From: JBBWZH01 sp035544115
GTDB lineage: Bacteria > Actinomycetota > Actinomycetes > Mycobacteriales > CADCTP01
NCBI GenBank assembly: GCA_963714145.1
Contig: OY970235.1
Span: forward strand, 5,890,001-5,954,000
Length of the DNA: 64,000 bases
Reading direction: 5' to 3'
This document shows positions 8,393 through 17,411 of the stretch, piece by piece. The notes beneath the pieces are model-generated. The model had not been told where the DNA came from. It searched no databases and saw only the letters and a program-made list of their open reading frames with translations. The translations under genes were made by a program, and so were the position numbers. Position 1 is the first letter of the stretch, and every line of letters starts with the position of its first letter.

Positions 8393-8578
8393 CTGCGGGG
8401 AAGTACGTCGATGGGGAGGCTATCTGGGCCGGGTGCGCCGGCCTCCCTTCATGCCGGGGAAGCCTGCCCTCCCCTTGGCGGAAAGTAAAGTCTTGACTAC
8501 CCCACGTGCGATGAAGTAGAGGTCACAGCCCAGCGTGTACATCCAGCGGTTCCCTCGTAGACAGCACTGTGATAGCCG
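8393..8578. other. Low-GC intergenic patch between convergent galK and mdh
   Basis: No gene is visible here. A promoter-like pair, TTGACT (8493-8498), 18 bases, TAGAGG (8517-8522), points rightwards into the 3' end of mdh. The patch is more AT-rich than its surroundings. No tRNA or convincing short ORF was found. Confidence 0.4.
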
Positions 8579-9526
8579 CTACATGCCCGCCACATCGGCC
8601 TGCTTGGCCCGGACCGCGTCGGCGGCCGCGGCCAGGGCGGCCCGCTCGGCGTCGGTCAGATCACGCTCGACCACCCGGCGCACACCGCCGGCACCGATCT
8701 CGGCCTCCACCCCGAGGTAGACGCCGGAGATGCCGTACTCGCCGTCGACCCAGGTGCAGACCGGCAGCACCGCGCCGCTGTCCTCGGCGACCGCGCGGGC
8801 CATCCGGGCGGCGGCCGCGGACGGCGCGAAGAAGGCCGAGCCGGTCTTCAGCAGCGCCACCACCTCGGCGCCGCCGTTGCGGGTACGGGTGACCAGGGCC
8901 TCGATCCGGTCGGCCGGCAGCAGCTCGTCCAGCGGCTTGCCGTCGACCGTGCAGGCCGACGGCACCGGCACCATCGTGTCGCCGTGCGAGCCGAGCGTCA
9001 GCGTGCGCACCACGCCGACCGGGACGTTCAACTCCTCGGCCACGAAGAAGCTGAACCGGGCCGTGTCGAGCATCCCCGCCTGGCCGATCACCCGCGCCTT
9101 GGGGAACCCGGAGACGGTCGCGGCCAGCGCGGTCATCTCGTCCAGCGGGTTCGACACGACGATCAGCACCGCGTCCGGCGAGCCGGCGACGACCTTCTCG
9201 GTGACCTGCCGGACGATCTTGGCGTTGGTCTCCAGCAGGTCCATCCGGCTCATCCCGGGCTTGCGCGGCAGGCCGGCGGTGATCACGACGAGGTCCGAGC
9301 CCTCGGTCACGTCGTAGTCGTTCGAGCCGAGCACCCGGGTCTCGAAGCCCTCGATCGGCCGGGACTGGTTCAGGTCCAGCGCGAGGCCCTGCGGCTTGCC
9401 CTCGATGATGTCGACCAGCGCGACCGAGTCGAAAATGTCGTACTCGGCCAGCCGCTGCGCGGTGGTCGAGCCGTAGAAGCCCGACCCGATAACGGAAACC
9501 TTGCCGCGACGCTGCGGAGCGGCCAT
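8579..9526 (-). CDS. mdh: Malate dehydrogenase (LDH-like type)
   Basis: A 315-residue NAD-dependent dehydrogenase of the TCA cycle converting malate to oxaloacetate. The Rossmann motif appears as 'VSVIGSGFYGS' and NAD-ribose binding as 'VALVDIIEG'. The substrate-specificity loop is 'GLPRKPGMSRMDL', whose Arg at the position of lactate-dehydrogenase Gln102 marks a malate enzyme. The catalytic His lies in 'TLGSHGDTMVPV'. This is the lactate-dehydrogenase-like group, not the E. coli type. It begins three bases after the icd stop and is probably co-transcribed with it, so two TCA enzymes would be expressed together. Confidence 0.92.
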   Translation of the reverse strand: MAAPQRRGKVSVIGSGFYGSTTAQRLAEYDIFDSVALVDIIEGKPQGLALDLNQSRPIEGFETRVLGSNDYDVTEGSDLVVITAGLPRKPGMSRMDLLETNAKIVRQVTEKVVAGSPDAVLIVVSNPLDEMTALAATVSGFPKARVIGQAGMLDTARFSFFVAEELNVPVGVVRTLTLGSHGDTMVPVPSACTVDGKPLDELLPADRIEALVTRTRNGGAEVVALLKTGSAFFAPSAAAARMARAVAEDSGAVLPVCTWVDGEYGISGVYLGVEAEIGAGGVRRVVERDLTDAERAALAAAADAVRAKQADVAGM

Positions 9527-9529
9527 GGC

Positions 9530-10628
9530 TCAGGCCCCCAGCTTCTCGATGATCGCGTCGGCGTACTCGGCGGTGCCGACGGCGGTCGGGTCGGTGCGGG
9601 TGGGCTTCAGGTCGTAGGTGGTGTTCTTGCCCTCGGCGATCACCGAGGAGACCGCGTTCTCCAGGTTCCGCGCGGCCTGCTCCTCGCCGAGGTGGTCGAG
9701 CATCAGCATGCCGGACAGGATCATCGCGGTCGGGTTGACCTTGTTCTGGCCCTTGTACTTCGGCGCCGAGCCGTGGGTGGCCTCGAACACCGCCGAGTCA
9801 GGGCCGATGTTCGCGCCGGGGGCCACGCCGAGGCCGCCGACCATGCCGGCGGTCAGGTCGGACAGGATGTCGCCGTACAGGTTCGGCAGCACCAGCACGT
9901 CCCACTCCTCGGGACGCTGCACCAGGCCCATACAGGTCGCGTCGACCAGGTTCTCCCACGGCTCGATGTCCGGGTAGTCCTTGGCCACCTCGCGGAACAC
10001 CGACAGGAACAGCCCGTCGGTGTACTTCATGATGTTCGCCTTGGTGATGCCGTGCACCCGGTGGCGACCGTGGCTGCGGGCGTACTCGAAGGCGTAGCGG
10101 ATGATCCGCTCCGCGCCGTACGCCGCTGATCGGCTTGATCGAGAGCCCCGAGTCGGGCCGGATCTGCTTCTTCTGCAGGCCGTTCAGCAGCGTGATGACC
10201 GTGCCGGCGTCCTCGCTGTTGGCCTCGTACTCGATGCCGGCGTACAGGTCTTCGGTGTTCTCGCGGACGATGACCACGTCCACCTGGTCGAACCGGGACC
10301 GCACGCCGGGGTAGGTCTTGCACGGCCGCAGGCACGCATACAGGCCCAACTCGTGCCGCAGCGCCACGTTCACCGAACGGAACCCGGTGCCGATCGGGGT
10401 CGTGATCGGGCCCTTCAGGGCGACCCGGTTGGCCTTGATCGACTCCAGGGTGGCCGGCGGCAGCGGCGTGCCGGCGGACTCCATCACGTCGACGCCAGCC
10501 TGCTGGACATCCCAGTCGAAGGACGACCCGACGGTGCCGGCGGCGGCCTCGAGCACCCGACGGGTCGCCTCGGTCAGCTCGGGCCCGGTACCGTCGCCCG
10601 GCACCAGGGTTACGCGGTGAGTGGTCAT
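9530..10628 (-). pseudogene. icd: Isocitrate dehydrogenase with one-base frameshift
   Basis: The gene is homologous over its full length to isocitrate/isopropylmalate dehydrogenases that oxidise isocitrate to 2-oxoglutarate. The N-terminal part (from the ATG at 10628) contains 'LVPGDGTGPE' and the substrate loop 'VNVALRHELGLYACLRP'. It stays in frame to 'SIKPIS' and then runs off. The C-terminal part resumes one frame over with 'YGAERIIRYAFEYA' and continues through 'WENLVDATCMGLVQ' and 'NLYGDILSDLTAGMVGG' to the stop at 9530. One surplus base in 10121-10127 explains the break. Everything else is intact, so this is either a sequencing error or a very recent mutation. If the break is real, the product would be a truncated, inactive protein. 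Confidence 0.85.
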
Positions 10629-10634
10629 ACGGCG

Positions 10635-10640
10635 AGCCTA
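10635..10640 (-). promoter_or_regulatory. -10 box of icd-mdh; leaderless start
   Basis: TAGGCT on the minus strand ends six bases before the icd ATG at 10628, with no Shine-Dalgarno between them. Confidence 0.5.
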
Positions 10641-10750
10641 TCCCTACCGCTGCGGCCGAGTTGCCACCGCGTTACGGCGTCACCCGCTCGCCACCACCGG
10701 CCCGGCCGGCGGCCCGTCACCGTCGCGTGTGGACGGTGTGGCGCCGGGGC

Positions 10751-11077
10751 CTACTGGCCGGGCAGCCGGGGCAGCGCGAGGCCGAGCAGGATGATGGCGA
10801 CACCGCTGCCGGCGTAGCAGAGCACGTCGGTGAACCGGCCGCGGACGGCGAGCAGGCCGGCCTGCCGGACCGGTAGCAGCAGCCGGAGCAGGCCGGCCAG
10901 CACCAGCGCCACCGCCAGCAGCAGCACCCCGCGCAGCCAGTGCGGCGGCACCGCGGCGGCGTACCCGACCCCGGTCGCGGCCATCGCCAGCACCACGATC
11001 AGCGGCAGGTTGCGCAGATCCATCCCGCGCAGCCCACCCCCGACCGAGCGGTGATGCCTGGTCGCCCCCCGGCTCAC
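10751..11077 (-). CDS. DUF3017 membrane protein
   Basis: A 108-residue protein with three predicted transmembrane helices ('LIVVLAMAATGVGYAAAV', 'RGVLLLAVALVLAGLLRL', 'YAGSGVAIILLGLALP') and the family-typical 'LPVRQAGLLAVRGRFTDV' between the second and third. DUF3017 proteins are actinobacterial, of unknown function, and usually sit between folD and mdh. Here mdh-icd is close but folD is 12 kb away. The GTG start at 11077 overlaps the TGA of the ACT-domain gene (GTGA), so translation is coupled. An internal ATG at 11023 is possible but would lose the short N-terminal tail. Confidence 0.7.
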   Translation of the reverse strand: MSRGATRHHRSVGGGLRGMDLRNLPLIVVLAMAATGVGYAAAVPPHWLRGVLLLAVALVLAGLLRLLLPVRQAGLLAVRGRFTDVLCYAGSGVAIILLGLALPRLPGQ

Positions 11078-11508
11078 GGGTTGATCACGTTCGGGCGGAG
11101 GTCCGGGGCCGGTTCGCCGCGCAGGACGGCGAGGGCGGCCTCGGCCTGCGCGCTGCGGACCAGGACATGATCGGTGGTGAAGCCGGACATCGAGGTGAAC
11201 GGGATGCGCGCCCCGGCCAGCCGGCCGGCCACGTCGGCCAGGAAGCCGACCACCTCCCAGGGCAGCGGACCGGGGAAGGTGATCCGCTGCCAGCCGTGCT
11301 CCACGGTCTCGGCCGGCGGCAGCGCGGCGAACTCGGACTCGGCCGCGATCACCGTGGTCTCCGCCGGCTCCAGCACGACCGCGAGGAACGGCCCGGCCAT
11401 GGCCGGCGGCCACCAGCCGGCCGGGTACCGGGCCACCGCGAGCGGCGTCGGGTCCAGCTCCGGGCGCAGGTCGGAACGCTGGCCCGCGGCTGGATCGGCG
11501 CCGTCCAT
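11074..11508 (-). CDS. ACT-domain protein
   Basis: A 144-residue protein resembling the small actinobacterial double-ACT proteins: 'AVVLEPAETTVIAAESEFA', 'HGWQRITFPGPLPWEVVGFLADVAGRLAGARIPF', 'SGFTTDHVLVRSAQAEAALAVLR'. ACT domains bind amino acids or similar small ligands as dimers. No catalytic domain is attached, so a sensor or binding role is inferred. The gene lies 10 bases after the citrate synthase stop and overlaps the DUF3017 start. The three genes are probably read together. Confidence 0.65.
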   Translation of the reverse strand: MDGADPAAGQRSDLRPELDPTPLAVARYPAGWWPPAMAGPFLAVVLEPAETTVIAAESEFAALPPAETVEHGWQRITFPGPLPWEVVGFLADVAGRLAGARIPFTSMSGFTTDHVLVRSAQAEAALAVLRGEPAPDLRPNVINP

Positions 11509-11518
11509 GGTGGTCTGC

Positions 11519-12700
11519 TCAGCGCTCCTCGATCGATACCCAGGACTGCTTCTCCGGCCCGACGTACTCGCTGTCCGGGCGGATCAGCCGGTTGTCCAGC
11601 TGCTGCTCCAGCACGTGCGCCGTCCAGCCGGCCATCCGGGACACCGCGAAGACCGGGGTGAACAGGTCGGTCGGGATGCCCAGCGCGTGGTAGGCGCTGG
11701 CGGCGTAGAAGTCGACGTTCGGGCGCAGCGCCTTCACGTCGTAGACGGTCCGCTCCATCCGGTCGGACATCAGGTGATACGTCGGATCACCGCTCAGCTC
11801 GCCGAGCCGGCGGGACATCTGGCGCAGGTGGGTGGCCCGCGGGTCTTCGCCGCGGTAGACCCGGTGGCCGAAGCCCATCAGCTTCTCGCCGCGGTCCAGC
11901 CGCTGCCGCACCGAGGCGTCCACCGTCTCCGGCAGCGCGTCGAGATCGTCGCCGATCAGGCCGCGCAGCGACCGCAGCACCCGCATCACCGCCTCGTTGG
12001 CGCCGCCGTGCAGCGGGCCCTTCAGCGTGGCGATCGCCGCGGTCACCGCGGAGTGCAGGTCGGACAGGGTCGCCGCGCAGACCCGGGCGGCGAAGGTGGA
12101 CGCGTTCATCGTGTGGTCGGCGTGCAGCACCAGGCACTCGTCCAGGGCGGCCACCGCGACCGGATCGGCCGGGCGGCCGGTGATCTGGGCCAGGAACACC
12201 GCGGCGGTGCCGGCCGCCGGGTCGGCGGCGGGCAGCGTGCCGCCGGACCGGGCCGCCTGGTAGCGCGCCACCAGCACCGGCAGCTGCGCGACCAGCCGGA
12301 CCGCCTTGCGGTTGTTCGCCTCCGGCCCGCTGTCGGCCGCGTCCGGGTCGTCCGCGGAGAGGGTGGACACCAGCGTGCGCAGCGCCTCCATCGGCGCGCA
12401 CCGGGCGGCCACCGCGGGCAGCACCGCGTCCACCGTCGGGGTCGGCGCCTGCCGGGCCGCGGCCAGCTCGGCGGTGTACCCGGCCAGCTGCTCGCGGGTC
12501 GGTAAGCCGCCGCGCTGCAGCAGGTACGCCACCTCCTCGAACGAGGTGCGCCCGGCCAGGTCATGGATGTCGTAGCCGCGGTAGCTCAGCCGGCCGGCGT
12601 GGCCGTCGATGTCGCTGATCGCGGTGCTCGCCGCCACCACGTCGGCCAGGCCCTTGGCCGGGCGCGCGGTCGGACGGGTCGCGTCGTGGGTGTCGCCCAT
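11519..12700 (-). CDS. Citrate synthase
   Basis: A 393-residue type of citrate synthase (or 2-methylcitrate synthase) that condenses oxaloacetate with acetyl-CoA. The catalytic residues are visible: His in 'VLHADHTMNAST', His in 'GFGHRVYRGEDPRA' and Asp in 'NVDFYAAS'. The C-terminal Arg motif is 'FAVSRMAGWTAHVLEQ'. The ATG at 12700 opens the conserved region; a GAGAGGA ribosome site precedes it. A TAGGCT -10 box (12744-12749, minus strand) overlaps the end of the STAND gene 41 bases upstream. It may therefore have its own promoter as well as readthrough. Sequence alone does not separate citrate from 2-methylcitrate activity. Confidence 0.85.
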   Translation of the reverse strand: MGDTHDATRPTARPAKGLADVVAASTAISDIDGHAGRLSYRGYDIHDLAGRTSFEEVAYLLQRGGLPTREQLAGYTAELAAARQAPTPTVDAVLPAVAARCAPMEALRTLVSTLSADDPDAADSGPEANNRKAVRLVAQLPVLVARYQAARSGGTLPAADPAAGTAAVFLAQITGRPADPVAVAALDECLVLHADHTMNASTFAARVCAATLSDLHSAVTAAIATLKGPLHGGANEAVMRVLRSLRGLIGDDLDALPETVDASVRQRLDRGEKLMGFGHRVYRGEDPRATHLRQMSRRLGELSGDPTYHLMSDRMERTVYDVKALRPNVDFYAASAYHALGIPTDLFTPVFAVSRMAGWTAHVLEQQLDNRLIRPDSEYVGPEKQSWVSIEER

Positions 12701-12741
12701 GCGCGGATTGTCCTCTCGGAGGGTGCCCCGAAACTGCACGA

Positions 12742-15369
12742 TCAGCCTATCGGACTCTGGATCTCCACCCCGCCGGCCGCGGGACCGGTTCCGGCCGCAC
12801 CCGGCCGCACCTGGCCGGGCGGTTGGTCGTCCCGCGGTCCCGGTGGCTGGCCGGACGGCTGACCGGCCGGCGGTCCCGGTGGCCGGCCGGGCGGGCCGGG
12901 CGGCGGTCCCGGTGGCCGGCCAGGCGGGCCGGGCGGCTGGCCGGCCGACGGGCCCGGCGGCTGGCCGGGCGCCTTGTCGGGCGGCTGGCCGGGCGCCTCG
13001 TCGGGCGGCTCGTCGGCCGGCGGGACCGGCGGTTGGCCGGGCGGAGCCGGCCGGATGCCCGCGGTCAGCAGCCGGCGGCGCAGCTCGGCGGTCGGCGGCG
13101 GCTCGGCGGACCCCGCCCCGGGCCCGGCGGCCGGGTCGGTCAACGCCGCCAGGCCGGCCGCGCGGTGCCGTTCGGCGGCCGGCCGGTCGCCGCCGGCGGC
13201 GGCAACCTCGGTCAGCCAGAGGTACGTCAGCGCGATGCCGTACCGGGGGCCGTGCCCGTCCCGCAGCGCCAGGCTGTCGCGCAGTGCCCGCTCGGCGGCG
13301 GCCAGGTCCTCCCCGGTGCGGTGCGGGTCGGCCAGCCGCACCGTGGCCAGATGGGTCAGGCAACGGGCCTGCCCGAGCGTGTCGTTCACCTCGGCGTACA
13401 GCGGCCGGGCCCGCTCCAGCGCCTCCCGGGCCAGCTGGTACGACTGGCGCGCCGCGAGGGCCAGCCCGAGCAGTTCCCGGGCGTGCGCCTGGCCGGCCAC
13501 GTCGCCGACCCGCTGGGCCAGCACCAGCGCCTCGTCCGCGCACTGCCGGGCGCCGTCCGGATCGCCCTGGCCCAGCAACGCGCTGCCCAGGTTGGTCAGG
13601 TCGATCACCCGGCCGACCACGTCCCGGCCGGGCCGGTGCCGGCGGGCGGACGTGAACGCGTTCGCCGCGCCCTTCTGGTCGCCGGCGGCCAGCAACTGGC
13701 GACCCTCATGCTCGTGCAGCCGGGCGTGCCGCGGCCCGCCCCGGGACCGGCCGCGCAGCTCACGGGCCGCCCGCATGTGCTCGTCGGAGTCCCGGCCGAG
13801 CATCTCGTCGACCGCGACCAGGCGCAGCAGCGCGGTCTCCTCGGCCACCGTGGCGCCGCGGGCCCCGGCCACGGTGGCCATCGCGGTGGCCGCGTCGTAC
13901 CGGTCGTCCAGCCGGTCCTCCCAGTCGAACCAGACATCCAGCGCGTCCGCGATCGTCCACAGGTCGGCGCTGCGGCCGTGCGGCTCGTCCCGCTGCAGCA
14001 GCTCCAGCAGCGCGGTGTCCTCCAGCCGGAACCAGGCCTGGGCGTCCGCCCGCTGCTCACCGCTGGCCGGGCCGGTCAGCGCCCGGACGTGCTGCGCGGC
14101 CCGGTCGGCGTAGTGGCCGACCAGCCGCACCTCGGCGGCCCGCGGCCCGGACCGCGGGCTCGCCAGCGGGCCGGCCGGGGGCACGTGGGCGGCCCGGACC
14201 GGGTCGGGGATGCGGTACCGGTCCGGCCGGACCAGCTGCAGCAGCGAACGCGGCTCCAGTTCGTCCAGCACGGCCCGGATCCGGCGGTGCCGCCAGCCGG
14301 CGTAGGTGGCCATCGTGGTCACCGACAGCTCGGACACCGGCGCCACCGCGAGCAGCCGCAGCAGCCGCCGGGAGTCCCGGGACAGCCCCTGGTTGATCCG
14401 CTCGTACACCCAGCCACGGACGGCGGAATCCGCGTCGCCGCCGTCCGCCGCGCCGGCCTCGCTGAGGTGGTCGAGCAGGCTGGCGATCGAGACGTCCGGC
14501 CCGGACGCCAGCCAGATGCCGATCCAGGTCGCCACCGACGGGTTGCCCAGGTACCAGTTGGCCAATGCCCGGCGGTCGGCCGAGAGCCCGGCCACCTCGT
14601 CGACCCGGTCCGGCGAGGCGGCGTAGAGGACCCGGACGGCGGCGGCCGGGTCGAGCGCGCCGACCGCCACGTCGGCGAACCCGGGCAGGTCGGCCGCGCG
14701 CACGTTGCCGGCGGCCAGCACATGCGCGCCCGGCACCCGGGTCGGCAGCCAGCCGATCTGATCGGCGCTGGCCACGTTGTCCAGCAGCAGCAGCCGGCTC
14801 TCGGCGCCGAGCTTGCGGGCCACCTCGGCCGCGGCGGCGTCGGCGTCCCGGGCCGCGGCCAGCGGCAGGCCGAGCGCGGTCAGCACCCGGGTGCGCACCC
14901 GGGCCGGACTCTCCGCCTGGCCGGGGCGCTGCCCGCGCAGGTCGACGTAGGTGCGCCGGTCGGCGTCGGCGTCCGGCACCAGCCGGCGGGCGGCCTGCCC
15001 GGCGACCGTGGAGGTGCCGATCCCGGCCGGCCCGTGGACCAGCACGTTGCCGCGCTCCCGGGCCAGCTCCACCACCTGGTCCAGGACCGCGTCCCGGCCC
15101 AGCGGCTCGGCGAACTTCGGCAGCGGTGTGGTCGGCGGCTCCGGCGCGACCGGCTGCTTCTTCCGCCGGGCCTCGTACACCTGCGTCGCCGTGAACCCGA
15201 GGAGCGTGATCAGCGCCGGCCCGCCGTAGCCGAGCCAGGTGGCCAGGACGTTGCCGAGCACCTCCTCCAGCACGACGCTGAGCAGCCTGCCGAGCAGCCC
15301 GACGACCAGGAACGCCTGGGCCAGCCAGCGCACCCTCGCCAGCCGGGCCGGCCGCGGCCCGGCGCTCAC
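12742..15369 (-). CDS. Membrane-anchored STAND (NB-ARC-like) protein with TPRs and a degenerate P-loop
   Basis: An 875-residue protein. Residues 12-60 hold two membrane helices ('WLAQAFLVVGLLGRLLSVVL' and 'GGPALITLLGFTAT'). An NB-ARC/AAA-like NTPase region follows at about 85-420. A winged-helix-like segment and tetratricopeptide-like repeats (about 540-725) come next, then a Pro-Gly-rich tail (about 770-875). Walker B is normal ('SRLLLLDNVAS'). Walker A reads GPAGIGTST, with Thr where the phosphate-binding Lys should be, and the sensor Arg of 'TSR' reads 'AAGNVR'. ATP hydrolysis is therefore doubtful; it may bind nucleotide weakly or act as a scaffold. GTG at 15369 overlaps the permease TGA, coupling it to an ABC-type operon. 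A signalling role is inferred, not shown. Confidence 0.75.
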   Translation of the reverse strand: MSAGPRPARLARVRWLAQAFLVVGLLGRLLSVVLEEVLGNVLATWLGYGGPALITLLGFTATQVYEARRKKQPVAPEPPTTPLPKFAEPLGRDAVLDQVVELARERGNVLVHGPAGIGTSTVAGQAARRLVPDADADRRTYVDLRGQRPGQAESPARVRTRVLTALGLPLAAARDADAAAAEVARKLGAESRLLLLDNVASADQIGWLPTRVPGAHVLAAGNVRAADLPGFADVAVGALDPAAAVRVLYAASPDRVDEVAGLSADRRALANWYLGNPSVATWIGIWLASGPDVSIASLLDHLSEAGAADGGDADSAVRGWVYERINQGLSRDSRRLLRLLAVAPVSELSVTTMATYAGWRHRRIRAVLDELEPRSLLQLVRPDRYRIPDPVRAAHVPPAGPLASPRSGPRAAEVRLVGHYADRAAQHVRALTGPASGEQRADAQAWFRLEDTALLELLQRDEPHGRSADLWTIADALDVWFDWEDRLDDRYDAATAMATVAGARGATVAEETALLRLVAVDEMLGRDSDEHMRAARELRGRSRGGPRHARLHEHEGRQLLAAGDQKGAANAFTSARRHRPGRDVVGRVIDLTNLGSALLGQGDPDGARQCADEALVLAQRVGDVAGQAHARELLGLALAARQSYQLAREALERARPLYAEVNDTLGQARCLTHLATVRLADPHRTGEDLAAAERALRDSLALRDGHGPRYGIALTYLWLTEVAAAGGDRPAAERHRAAGLAALTDPAAGPGAGSAEPPPTAELRRRLLTAGIRPAPPGQPPVPPADEPPDEAPGQPPDKAPGQPPGPSAGQPPGPPGRPPGPPPGPPGRPPGPPAGQPSGQPPGPRDDQPPGQVRPGAAGTGPAAGGVEIQSPIG
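12840..12990. repeat. Pro-Gly-rich tandem repeat in STAND protein tail
   Basis: Imperfect 12- to 24-base units encode repeats such as 'GQPPGPPGRPPGPP' on the minus strand. They form a disordered C-terminal tail. Confidence 0.6.
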
Positions 15370-17411
15370 CGAGCCACACCGGCGCTCAGGCCGCGGACCA
15401 CCCACTGGCCGGTGGCCAGTACAAGTGCCAGCGGCACCAGCACGGAGATCACCGCGGTGGCCGCGACCGGGCCGGACGAAGCGGCGAACTGCCGGCCCTG
15501 GCCGAGCACCGCGAGGCTGAGCACCCCGGTCTCGGAACCGGCCAGCAGCAGCCCGACCACCAGGTCGTCCCAGACCTGGACGAACTGCAGCACCGCCACC
15601 GCGAGTACCGCCATCCAGCTGGCCTTCGCCCCGGTTGCCAGCACCGAGAGCCAGCGGGTGCCGCGCGGGGCGTACGCCGGCGCCACCGGCGGCGGGTGGC
15701 CGGCGAACGCCGCGCGCAGCAGCAGGACCGCGAACGGCAGGCCGAGCGCGGCGTGCACCAGCACCAGGCCGAGCTGTGTGTTGGACAGCCGCAGCGCGTC
15801 CAACTCGCGGCCGAGCGGCACCGCGACCGCCTGCACCGGCAGCACCGCCAGGATCACCGCGGCGCGCAGCAGCCAGCGGCCGGCCCACCCGGACAGGCCG
15901 CCGTGCGCCAGCGCGTGCGCCGCCGGCAGCGCGCACAGCAGCGTCAGCAGGGTGGCCAGCACCGCCCGGCCGAGCGTGCTCCAGACCGCGCCGGCCACCC
16001 CGGCCTGGAACGCCCGGGTGTACGACTCCAGGCTGAACCCGCTGCCCCGCCACCAGCCCACCACCGCGGCGTCCTGCGGCCGGCGCAGCGAGGTGAGCAG
16101 CAGCACCACCAGCGGCACCAGCCAGACCGCCGCGATCAGCAGGCCGAGCAGCCGCCACCCGCCGCGCCACCGGCGCCGGCCCGCGCCCGGCCGGACGACC
16201 CCCACCCGGACGCCTCCCGGCTGGACAGCACCCGGCTCACCGGCACCCGGCTCGCCGGCCTCCGGTTGGACCGCACCCGGCCGGACCGCACCCGACGCAC
16301 GAGCTCCCGACGCACGGGCTCCCGGTTGGACCGCGCCCGATCGGGCCGCGCCCGGCTCACGGGCGCCCGATCGGACCGCGCCCGGCTCACCAGCGGACGG
16401 CTCACCAGCGTCCGGCTCACCAGCGGCCGGATGGACGGCGGCCGGGACCGGCGGCTCCGGCGGACCGCCCTGCGGCCAGGTGCGGGCGAGCAGCCACAGC
16501 GCGGCCAGCGCGACCACCGCCACCGCCAGCGTGAGCAGGACCGCCAGCGCCGCCGCCCGGCCGGTGCCGAGGGTGTCGCCGGACCGCCACCAGAGCAGGC
16601 CGACCACGCTGACGTCCTGCTGCACCGAGCCGGGCGCGGCCAGCAGCACCACGTCGAACACCCGTACCGCCGCCACCGAGACGGTCAGCAGCACCACCGG
16701 GATCAGCGGGACCAGGGCCGGCACCAGCGCGGTCCACCAGGCCCGCACCGGGCCGGCGCCGAACGACCGGGCCATCCGGACCAGGTCCGCCCGGGTGCCG
16801 GCCAGCCCGGCGCGCAGCAGCAGCACGGTCAACCCGGTCCAGGACCAGGCGAACGCCGCGGCCAGCACCCAGCCGATACCGGCCGGGCCGAGCGCGCCGA
16901 TGCTCTGCGGCCGAGGCGTGTCCGCATGCAGCCAGCCGGCCAGCCCGGCGAGGATGGCGGCGACCGTGCCGCGCTCCGGCAGCGGGTCGAACAGCAGCCG
17001 GAACGCCACCGCCGTGACCGTGGCCGACACCGCCACCGGCCCGGCGATCACACCGATGAAGAACGTCCGGGACGGCCCGCTCCGCCGCGACAGCAGCGCC
17101 AGCACCGCGCCGAACAGCAGCACGACGAACGAGAACAGCAGCCACCTCGCGTTGTTCGCCATCGCGTGCCGGACCGCCGGATCGGTCAGCACACCGTAGT
17201 TGGCCGCGGTGAAGCCGCCGTCCGGAGCCCGGAAGCTGGCCCAGACCGTCCGGCCCAGCGGCAGCGCGAGCAGGCCGGCGCCCAGCACCGCGGCCGGCAG
17301 CAGGTAGCCGATGGCCCGCCAGGCGACCGGCCGGCGACCCCGCGGCGGCCGCCGGTTGTCCGCCCGCACCGGCAGTTCGAACAGCGGCTCGACCGCCGCG
17401 CCGGCACTCAC
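15366..17411 (-). CDS. Fused double ABC permease (MalF- and MalG-like halves)
   Basis: A 681-residue protein made of two carbohydrate-type permease halves, each with about six helices. Residues 25-325 resemble MalF-type and 415-681 MalG-type subunits. Between them lies a low-complexity linker (about 327-415) of repeated 'GAVRSGA', 'EPGAARSGA' and 'ASGARASGA' units. The cytoplasmic EAA loop is recognisable in half 1 ('RMARSFGAGPVRAWWTALVPAL') but eroded in half 2 ('YAPRGTRWLSVLATGAKAS'). These subunits are normally separate genes. GTG at 17411 overlaps the TGA of the solute-binding gene. Sugar import is the family role; transport here depends on whether any ATPase can dock, since its own ABC protein is degenerate. 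Confidence 0.75.
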   Translation of the reverse strand: MSAGAAVEPLFELPVRADNRRPPRGRRPVAWRAIGYLLPAAVLGAGLLALPLGRTVWASFRAPDGGFTAANYGVLTDPAVRHAMANNARWLLFSFVVLLFGAVLALLSRRSGPSRTFFIGVIAGPVAVSATVTAVAFRLLFDPLPERGTVAAILAGLAGWLHADTPRPQSIGALGPAGIGWVLAAAFAWSWTGLTVLLLRAGLAGTRADLVRMARSFGAGPVRAWWTALVPALVPLIPVVLLTVSVAAVRVFDVVLLAAPGSVQQDVSVVGLLWWRSGDTLGTGRAAALAVLLTLAVAVVALAALWLLARTWPQGGPPEPPVPAAVHPAAGEPDAGEPSAGEPGAVRSGAREPGAARSGAVQPGARASGARASGAVRPGAVQPEAGEPGAGEPGAVQPGGVRVGVVRPGAGRRRWRGGWRLLGLLIAAVWLVPLVVLLLTSLRRPQDAAVVGWWRGSGFSLESYTRAFQAGVAGAVWSTLGRAVLATLLTLLCALPAAHALAHGGLSGWAGRWLLRAAVILAVLPVQAVAVPLGRELDALRLSNTQLGLVLVHAALGLPFAVLLLRAAFAGHPPPVAPAYAPRGTRWLSVLATGAKASWMAVLAVAVLQFVQVWDDLVVGLLLAGSETGVLSLAVLGQGRQFAASSGPVAATAVISVLVPLALVLATGQWVVRGLSAGVAR
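16195..16430. repeat. Tandem repeat array encoding the linker of the fused permease
   Basis: About 235 bases of related 15- to 30-base units (cores CCCGGCTCACCGGC, GACCGCACCCG, GCACGGGCTCCCG) encode a Gly-Ala-Pro-Glu linker. The array joins the two permease halves and looks like the expansion that fused or separates them. Confidence 0.65.

Noticed and set aside
8393..8578. tRNA or small RNA gene between galK and mdh
   Set aside because: No cloverleaf could be drawn; only a promoter-like pair is visible.
12823..17199. Very long open frame (1458 codons) on the plus strand across the ABC/STAND operon
   Set aside because: It is antisense to well-supported genes, has Arg/Gly/Pro-rich composition without domains, and arises from the GC bias of codon positions.
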